DNA of 64,000 nt from Blastocatellia bacterium UBA7656. GTDB taxonomy: Bacteria; Acidobacteriota; Blastocatellia; UBA7656. The translations under genes were made by a program, and so were the position numbers. The stretch lies in the NCBI GenBank assembly GCA_002483445.1, contig DLHY01000141.1, positions 79,972 to 143,971 of the forward strand. The letters are read 5' to 3'. Within the stretch, counting starts at the first letter, position 1. The number at the start of each line of letters is the position of its first letter. Shown here in pieces: positions 58,829-64,000 of this stretch. The notes below the pieces were generated by a model. The model ran no database searches and was not told where the DNA came from. It saw only the letters and a list, made by a program, of their open reading frames with translations.

Positions 58829-59875
58829 TCACAGGTGCTTTCGTAAATAGTTGACGATCAGATAACCGTCGTAGTATTTGAAGGGCGCTTCGCCCATCGT
58901 GTAATGCCCCCAGGGAACCAGCTTTCTCTCAAATCCGACGCGATGTCGATTGCATTCCTCGAAGAGCAGACGTGAAAGCTCCCGTGTGAAGGTGAAATCA
59001 TAGCGGGCCGAAATCATCAGCCCGCGACGGCGGTCGTCTGCGAGTTTCCACACATAAGCGTTCGGGCTTATGGCCATCCACGCCCGCCGCAACTCTTCCC
59101 GCGTCACATTCATTTCGAGAGTTTGTCTTATATGCTCTGTCGCCATCCCGTCCCATACCACATCGCCGAAATAACTCGACACCAGATTGAATACGGCAGT
59201 CCTCAGCCGGGCGTCGTGAATGAAAGCGAGAAACGAGACGCACGAGCCGATGCTCGTCCCCGTTATGCCTATTCGGTCGTAGCCCTGGCTTATCAGCCAG
59301 TCAATCGCTGTGCGCGCATCGACGACGGCCTGACGCACGGCCTGAAGCGTTCGACCGAGATTGGCGCTCACCATGTAATCGGCGCGCTCCAGTTCTTCGG
59401 GCATTCGCCGGTCGTGATAAGGAAGGCTCAACCGGAGCGCGGCTATCTGGAAGCGATTGAGCAGGTGGCACAGCGCGACATGGCTTTCCGATTGACCATT
59501 CCACTGAGGCAGCACCAGCACGGCGCGGCGACGGGCGCGAGCTACTTCGTCCGCGGTTTCTCCTCTGCGACGGGGCGCAGGGAAATAGCGCGCATAGACG
59601 GTGTTGTTTTCCCGGTAAGGCGTCTCGATCCGGCTCGCGAAACTGAGCCAGTGGTCGTCGCAAGAAAAATCTACGGAGCCATTCACTCCAAAGAAGCGGT
59701 CGCTTTCAGCCACGGCGCGTTCGTTGAACTGAAATAGAATATCCCGATCCTTTGAGTTTGCGTGCATCTGCCGGGCATCGAGGAATTCGACGCCCCATTC
59801 GAACGGGCGCACCACGCGATTCGTCGTGCGGTCAACTAACCGGCGCTCCCATTTGTGCATCAAACGCTCAAGCAT
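58829..59875 (-). CDS. Alpha/beta hydrolase, ABHD18-like
   Basis: A 348-aa cytoplasmic hydrolase. The nucleophile elbow is ITGTSIGSCVS (Ser of GTSIG), preceded by a dienelactone-hydrolase-like strand (RAVLVLPQWNGQSE). The N-terminal part resembles ABHD18-type proteins. No signal peptide. Substrate unknown. Confidence 0.75.
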   Translation of the reverse strand: MLERLMHKWERRLVDRTTNRVVRPFEWGVEFLDARQMHANSKDRDILFQFNERAVAESDRFFGVNGSVDFSCDDHWLSFASRIETPYRENNTVYARYFPAPRRRGETADEVARARRRAVLVLPQWNGQSESHVALCHLLNRFQIAALRLSLPYHDRRMPEELERADYMVSANLGRTLQAVRQAVVDARTAIDWLISQGYDRIGITGTSIGSCVSFLAFIHDARLRTAVFNLVSSYFGDVVWDGMATEHIRQTLEMNVTREELRRAWMAISPNAYVWKLADDRRRGLMISARYDFTFTRELSRLLFEECNRHRVGFERKLVPWGHYTMGEAPFKYYDGYLIVNYLRKHL

Positions 59876-60060
59876 ATTTGAAAACGGAAGAGGCTATTGT
59901 AGAGAAGCGTTGCCGATTTGCTCAAGGCTTTGAATCTATCACCCTTTCGGGTGATGCGGGGAATAAGCCCTGATCGAATGTGATTTTATTCATCCGCGCG
60001 ACAAAAAAAGCGATTATAACGATCCCTTTTTCCGTCTTTACATGAGGGGGAGAGACTTTC

Positions 60061-60276
60061 ATGTCCGATCAATTAAAAAACAGTCTATCTGATGGAGCGC
60101 CGCTGGCTGTGTGCGTTTACGATTGCGATCTGGATTATGGCCAGCCCGGTGAAGAACTGGCTCCTATATGCTTCAGGGTATGCTGCGCGTTCGCCGCGAT
60201 GCGCTGGGGCAACTCCTCTGAAGGTTTCTCCGGCCCGCCGCCTTATGTCATCCGTCCGTTCCGCAAGGCTTCATAA
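60061..60276 (+). CDS. Possible small protein
   Basis: A 71-aa frame whose ATG follows a GAGGGGGAG Shine-Dalgarno; TATAAC (60015-60020) could be a -10. The sequence has no recognised motif, and the overlapping frame from 60092 has a hydrophobic stretch. A frameshift may be involved, and the true product is unclear. Confidence 0.35.
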   Translation: MSDQLKNSLSDGAPLAVCVYDCDLDYGQPGEELAPICFRVCCAFAAMRWGNSSEGFSGPPPYVIRPFRKAS

Positions 60277-60372
60277 TGGTCAGGCTGGCGAATAAAACAC
60301 CAGCGGTATCCTGTCACGGGCAGATCGACAGTCTTTGAGCGAGCCGATCAGGAAATGAAGGGAGTTTGGAAA

Positions 60373-60789
60373 ATGCGTGATTCCTTCGAAACATCCACGA
60401 AGCAGCAGACAACCATCAGGCGCAAGACCAGCCCTTTAATCGCCGTAGTCACACTATCGGCCACCATACTGTTCACGGGTTATAAGGGTTGTGCGGCGCT
60501 TAGCGATGCCAAGGGGGAAGTGTCCAATCTTCGTAAGAAGGAAGAAGTAAAGCTCATGAATAACGAACCGGACTATGGTTATACGGTGTCTGTAACTGTA
60601 AAAAATGTCGGCAAGGCCGGCGTTATCGAGATCAAGCCCTGGCTTACTTCATCCGAAGGGGAATGGAATCGTGCTCGAACCATGGAGTTTACAGCAGGCG
60701 AATCAAAGGATTTAACCTTTTTCTTTCACGAACCAACCATTAATGCCACCGACATTGAATACGGAGTCGATGTCTTACCAAAATCCTGA
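60373..60789 (+). CDS. Membrane-anchored beta-domain protein, unknown
   Basis: A 138-aa protein (ATG 60373 after AAGGGAG). One hydrophobic segment at about residues 22-40 is followed by a beta-sandwich-like region with VSVTVKNVGKAGVIEIKPWL and FTAGESKDLTFFFHE. This is the pattern of FxLYD/immunoglobulin-like extracellular domains. Function unknown. Confidence 0.6.
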   Translation: MRDSFETSTKQQTTIRRKTSPLIAVVTLSATILFTGYKGCAALSDAKGEVSNLRKKEEVKLMNNEPDYGYTVSVTVKNVGKAGVIEIKPWLTSSEGEWNRARTMEFTAGESKDLTFFFHEPTINATDIEYGVDVLPKS

Positions 60790-60905
60790 CAAAAACTATA
60801 AGGTCTCAAGGAGAGCGAAAAAGCCCGACTTTACTCATCGACAAATCTCCTAAATGAAATAGTGATCTGTGCAGGCCTTCAGCTTACGCCGCATTTTTCA
60901 GATTT

Positions 60906-61385
60906 TCATTCAGCCACGTGCCGGATTGATCGTTTGCTGCGAAGCTCTTTTTCATACTCGAAGGCCGAGGCGATGTGTGATTGATAAAAGCGCGCCACGG
61001 GGCGCATCTCTTTGACCAGCGCGAGAGACCGCTCGGCGCTGATTCCCTTGTGGATCAGATAGCAGGCGACTATCGCAGGCGAGCGTTGCCACCCGGCGGT
61101 GCAATGCACATAAACCTGATTGCCGCGCTGCGCCGCTTCATCGATCAGAGAAACGGCTCGCTCGATTATATCGTCAGGCAGGGGATGGTCAATGTCGAGA
61201 AGCGGGATGTTGAAGAGTTCTATGTTTGCTCGCGCGAGAGCTTTGAAATCATAAAGCTCGCGGGTTTCGAGATTGATGACGCGGCGAATACCCAAAGCGA
61301 CAAGAACGGGAATATCGCTCGTTTCAAGCGTGGCCCCGCACCATACCTCCTCAGTTATCCGGTCAGCGTCGAGTCGGATTTCCAT
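60906..61385 (-). CDS. Dual-specificity protein phosphatase
   Basis: A 159-aa phosphatase. The active site is VHCTAGWQRS (Cys95, Arg101), with the general-acid region LLDIDHP around Asp64/Asp66. It removes phosphate from Tyr or Ser/Thr residues, or from other phosphoesters. It starts 11 bases after the stop of the DUF3857 gene, suggesting an operon. Confidence 0.85.
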   Translation of the reverse strand: MEIRLDADRITEEVWCGATLETSDIPVLVALGIRRVINLETRELYDFKALARANIELFNIPLLDIDHPLPDDIIERAVSLIDEAAQRGNQVYVHCTAGWQRSPAIVACYLIHKGISAERSLALVKEMRPVARFYQSHIASAFEYEKELRSKRSIRHVAE

Positions 61386-61396
61386 TGCGCATCCCT

Positions 61397-63343
61397 TTAC
61401 TGCTTGAATGAAATTACGGCGCGATCGGCCTGATGCACCCGATCAAAGAACGCCTTGAGCGTCGGGTATTGATCCGGGGAGAAAATGATATCGTCGACCG
61501 TCAGGCTGCGCTCATAGATGACACGGTTCCCGTCGCGGGTGAATGTGGCGCGGTATCGAGCCGCGCCTATGTCTTCACTGACCGGATCGGGCAGTTGCTC
61601 GATCTCGAATCCTTGAGGCGTTTCTATCACCACCCGCTCGCTTTCCGACCATGGGTAATGAAGATAAACCTGATTCGAGCGCTTCAGTCCGGCGAACAGG
61701 CTTTCATCACGATGGGAGAGAAGCGCGGGGCGCAGGAGCAGGCGGCTCCCCGCGCGAGAGGCGAACTGCGGCACGCTGAAACTGTAGGAAGTCACCGCAG
61801 GCGCGGCTGCGTTCGTGAGATTCGACACTGCGACAGACGGCTCGTTTATCATCGCTGCGGGGAAGAGATCATGCACGGGGCTGGCGAATCGTTTGCGCCT
61901 GTCATCAGGCGTGAGATCGATGACTTCGTTGCGAAGCTCGATTGCGCGCTGGCCCGCGATGCGCGATTCGATTTTCACATCCACTTTGCCGTCTCCGTAA
62001 GGCGCGACCGTAATCATTCGCTCTTCGCGGTTGAGCGCAGCCGTGCTCAAAGGAGTTTCGACGAATCGCAACTGGCGCGGGTCGTAAACGAGCGCGGTCG
62101 TGGCTTCCTTCTCCCACGAAAGCATACCGAGAGGGCAATAAGGCGTGCCGGGGTCGAAGAACTGCATCAGGCCGTCCGGGGCGACGACGGCAGTCACTTC
62201 GCTGTTGAACTGAAAGGCATCGGGGAAGGAGCGATGAAAGAAATTCTCGTCCCGCGTAGTAAGTTCGGCCACCCGCGCATCCATCCTCGCGGCGCGAAGC
62301 ATGGAGATGAACAATCGATTGATCTCGCGCGGGGTGCCATAGCGTCGCTTCAATGTCTGATCGGCAGTGCCGTTTTTCTTGTATTCGGAGGCTTCCGTTT
62401 CCGGGTCATTGGTCTGGAGGGAACCTATGTTGCGTATTTCGTTTTGAATGTAGTTGTAGATTCGCGCGATGCGCTGCTGCGCGTTGTCGTTCGAAAGAGT
62501 TATCTGCTCGACCACGCGGCGAACGGTGGCGGTGGGCCGGGTTTCATAATTTGCGCGCTCGTGCATACGGCGCGAATAGTTGAGCCAGTATTTTTCAGGA
62601 TCGGTTTCAAGCTCTTCCGAATAATAGAGCCAGCCCCAGATTTTGACCGTCAGTTCGGGCGGCATCATCGGCTCGCGGCGAAAAGGCGGAATGTTCTCGG
62701 CGCGAATGTCGAACCTGCCGTTCCATTTCGGTTCGAACATTTTGGCGTCGGGCGCGTTGAAAGGCACCCAGCGGACTTCAAATCGCGAGACGGCGTGCGG
62801 CTGAATGGCGTAGTGAAGCTGGCGGGTGAACAGTTCCGATTGAAGATCGAGCGCGAAATAGCGGAAGCCCTTTGGATAAATCTGGCGATAGCGATATTCG
62901 ATGATCGCGCCCTGTTCGACTGCGGGCATTGAAAATACTTTGGCGCGATGGACGCTGTAACGGGTTTTCAGTATGAGCTTGTCGAGTATGTCGCGCCCTT
63001 TGACTTCGACCACAGAGCCGTCTGGTCGGATGGTTCGAGCCTGCACATCGGTTATGCGGCCAAGCCCCGCGACGTATGGAAGCTGCACATCGGCGAATCG
63101 GCGACCGCGATCATTGAATATTTTTATTCGGATATAGAGCTTGAGGTTCGTGCCTTCGGGGTCGTTGTCGTTAAGCTCGCCCTCGCGAAAGAGTATAACG
63201 GCGTCGGCGCCGGGGTCGCCTATATCGGCGGCCTCAAGGCGGAGTTCCTGCTGGGTGACGGCATTCCAGTCCGAGGCTTTGGCTTCCCGCGCCCCGTGCG
63301 CGAAAGTCAGTATCCAGAAAAGAGCAATCCATCGGCGCAACAT
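61397..63343 (-). CDS. DUF3857/transglutaminase-like protein, degenerate triad
   Basis: A 648-aa exported protein with a signal peptide. DUF3857 comes first (about residues 60-210). The transglutaminase-like domain (about 290-410) lacks the usual catalytic Cys: the segment reads YGTPREINRLFISMLRA where active homologues have a Cys. The His region reads FNSEVTAVV, so a protease or transglutaminase reaction seems unlikely. A C-terminal beta-rich DUF2569-type part follows. Role unknown. Confidence 0.75.
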   Translation of the reverse strand: MLRRWIALFWILTFAHGAREAKASDWNAVTQQELRLEAADIGDPGADAVILFREGELNDNDPEGTNLKLYIRIKIFNDRGRRFADVQLPYVAGLGRITDVQARTIRPDGSVVEVKGRDILDKLILKTRYSVHRAKVFSMPAVEQGAIIEYRYRQIYPKGFRYFALDLQSELFTRQLHYAIQPHAVSRFEVRWVPFNAPDAKMFEPKWNGRFDIRAENIPPFRREPMMPPELTVKIWGWLYYSEELETDPEKYWLNYSRRMHERANYETRPTATVRRVVEQITLSNDNAQQRIARIYNYIQNEIRNIGSLQTNDPETEASEYKKNGTADQTLKRRYGTPREINRLFISMLRAARMDARVAELTTRDENFFHRSFPDAFQFNSEVTAVVAPDGLMQFFDPGTPYCPLGMLSWEKEATTALVYDPRQLRFVETPLSTAALNREERMITVAPYGDGKVDVKIESRIAGQRAIELRNEVIDLTPDDRRKRFASPVHDLFPAAMINEPSVAVSNLTNAAAPAVTSYSFSVPQFASRAGSRLLLRPALLSHRDESLFAGLKRSNQVYLHYPWSESERVVIETPQGFEIEQLPDPVSEDIGAARYRATFTRDGNRVIYERSLTVDDIIFSPDQYPTLKAFFDRVHQADRAVISFKQ

Positions 63344-63464
63344 AAAGAGTTGACCTCAAAGATTTGCCGGGGGCGACGCCAAACGCCGCCGCAAGGAATT
63401 TAAGGAACGCGAAAGATTTTACTTCTATCGGGTCGAGCGATCAACGCTTCAAGCGCATAAGCGC

Positions 63465-64000
63465 CTATGCCAGAGCTTGCCTCAGATGCTCAAGCGAGGT
63501 GTTGCCGCCTGAGCAAACGAGTCCAACTTTCTTTCCCTTCAACTCGTCTCTCAGCAGATAGGCCGCAGCAAGCGGCGATGCGCCCGCGCCTTCGGCCAGC
63601 GTGTGAGCGCGCTCGATCATCCATCGCATGGCAAGGCGTATCTCTTCATCCTTGACCAGCACGAAATCATCGAGCATGTCCCACAGTATTCGCTGAGGCA
63701 GCGCAAATCCTGCGCCTGTGGCAAGCCCTTCAGCAAAAGTGCGATTCGGGGCTTCAAGCATTTCCTTGTGACGCCACGACTCGTAAGCCGCAGGCGAATT
63801 CTGCGACTGCACGCCTATGATGCGAACCCGCGCGCCCAGAGCGCGAGCCGCGACGCACACCCCGGCAGCGCCGCTTCCTCCGCCAACAGGCACAAGCACC
63901 ACATCAAGCTCAGGCTGATCCTCGAACATCTCAAGCGCATAAGTGGCAACGCCTGCGATAAGCAGCGGCTCATCACCCGAATGAACATAACGCGCGCCTG
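63465..64000 (-). CDS. PLP-dependent threonine-dehydratase-like enzyme (5' end outside window)
   Basis: The C-terminal 178 codons are visible; the frame runs open to the window edge. The phosphate-binding glycine loop VPVGGGSGAAG, the GARYVHSGDEP segment and the terminal GLVCSGGNTS are those of fold-type II PLP enzymes such as threonine ammonia-lyase or serine racemase. The PLP lysine is not in the window. There is no ACT domain. Exact substrate cannot be stated. Confidence 0.85.
   Translation of the reverse strand, partial: GARYVHSGDEPLLIAGVATYALEMFEDQPELDVVLVPVGGGSGAAGVCVAARALGARVRIIGVQSQNSPAAYESWRHKEMLEAPNRTFAEGLATGAGFALPQRILWDMLDDFVLVKDEEIRLAMRWMIERAHTLAEGAGASPLAAAYLLRDELKGKKVGLVCSGGNTSLEHLRQALA

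Noticed and set aside
60092..60295. Overlapping 67-codon frame with a hydrophobic stretch
   Set aside because: No ribosome site of its own; it could be part of a frameshifted small gene with 60061-60276, but evidence is too weak.
61433..62932. A 499-codon open frame on the plus strand
   Set aside because: It lies opposite the DUF3857 gene, whose domains are clear. The long frame is a composition effect of the antisense strand.

Overview
The window looks like chromosomal DNA of a free-living Acidobacteriota, most likely a Blastocatellia-type lineage. This is inferred from gene families, not from a marker gene: an Oar-like outer-membrane receptor with a carboxypeptidase regulatory domain, a two-domain retropepsin-like protein, DUF3857 and FHA/Ser-Thr kinase proteins rich in zinc ribbons, and a tRNASec-shaped tRNA of the kind reported from Acidobacteria. 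Short 7-9 bp tandem arrays, often as facing inverted pairs between same-strand genes, recur through the backbone.

Left part (1-15.9 kb): a peptide ABC transporter (binding lipoprotein plus two permeases). A DUF433/DUF5615 toxin-antitoxin-like pair sits just after the second permease gene and is bracketed by a 43-bp copy of that gene's 3' end. A clan CD-like lipoprotein follows, then a second DUF433 gene whose toxin partner is cut off after nine codons, a frameshifted membrane/coiled-coil gene and a solo tnpB element abutting the HPr/EI genes. Between a DUF1573 gene and a TonB-type receptor operon lies a 98-nt tRNA-like sequence with a 6-bp D stem, 8-bp acceptor stem, long variable arm and anticodon GCA.

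Middle (15,898-31,361): an integrated mobile element of about 15.5 kb bounded by 24-bp direct repeats. A tyrosine integrase lies next to the right repeat. It carries a PrimPol-type replication protein without a helicase domain, a roughly 1.2-kb gene-free region with a degenerate 34-36 bp iteron-like array, two paralogous excisionase-like HTH proteins, an HNH-like nuclease, a ribbon-helix-helix regulator with an inverted operator, a terminase-small-like protein and many small zinc-ribbon or coiled-coil proteins of unknown function. No capsid, portal, large terminase or conjugation gene was recognised. It resembles an integrative plasmid or phage satellite. The insertion separates a two-component system from the receptor operon it was probably divergent from.

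Right part (31.4-64 kb): sensor kinase and OmpR-type regulator, ATP sulfurylase, then a signalling cluster (FHA protein, Ser/Thr kinase with zinc ribbon and FHA, RDD membrane protein, FHA-GAF-SpoIIE phosphatase). Next come a radical SAM protein and a TPR/Fis-HTH protein. On the minus strand lies a run rimO, pgpA, nadD-like, cinA and an unknown GNAT-like protein, then a catalytically degenerate HtrA-TonB fusion, a YbjN-like protein and an AttH-type ABC cluster. The window ends with hydrolases, a dual-specificity phosphatase, a DUF3857 protein without a visible catalytic triad and the start-less end of a threonine-dehydratase-like gene.
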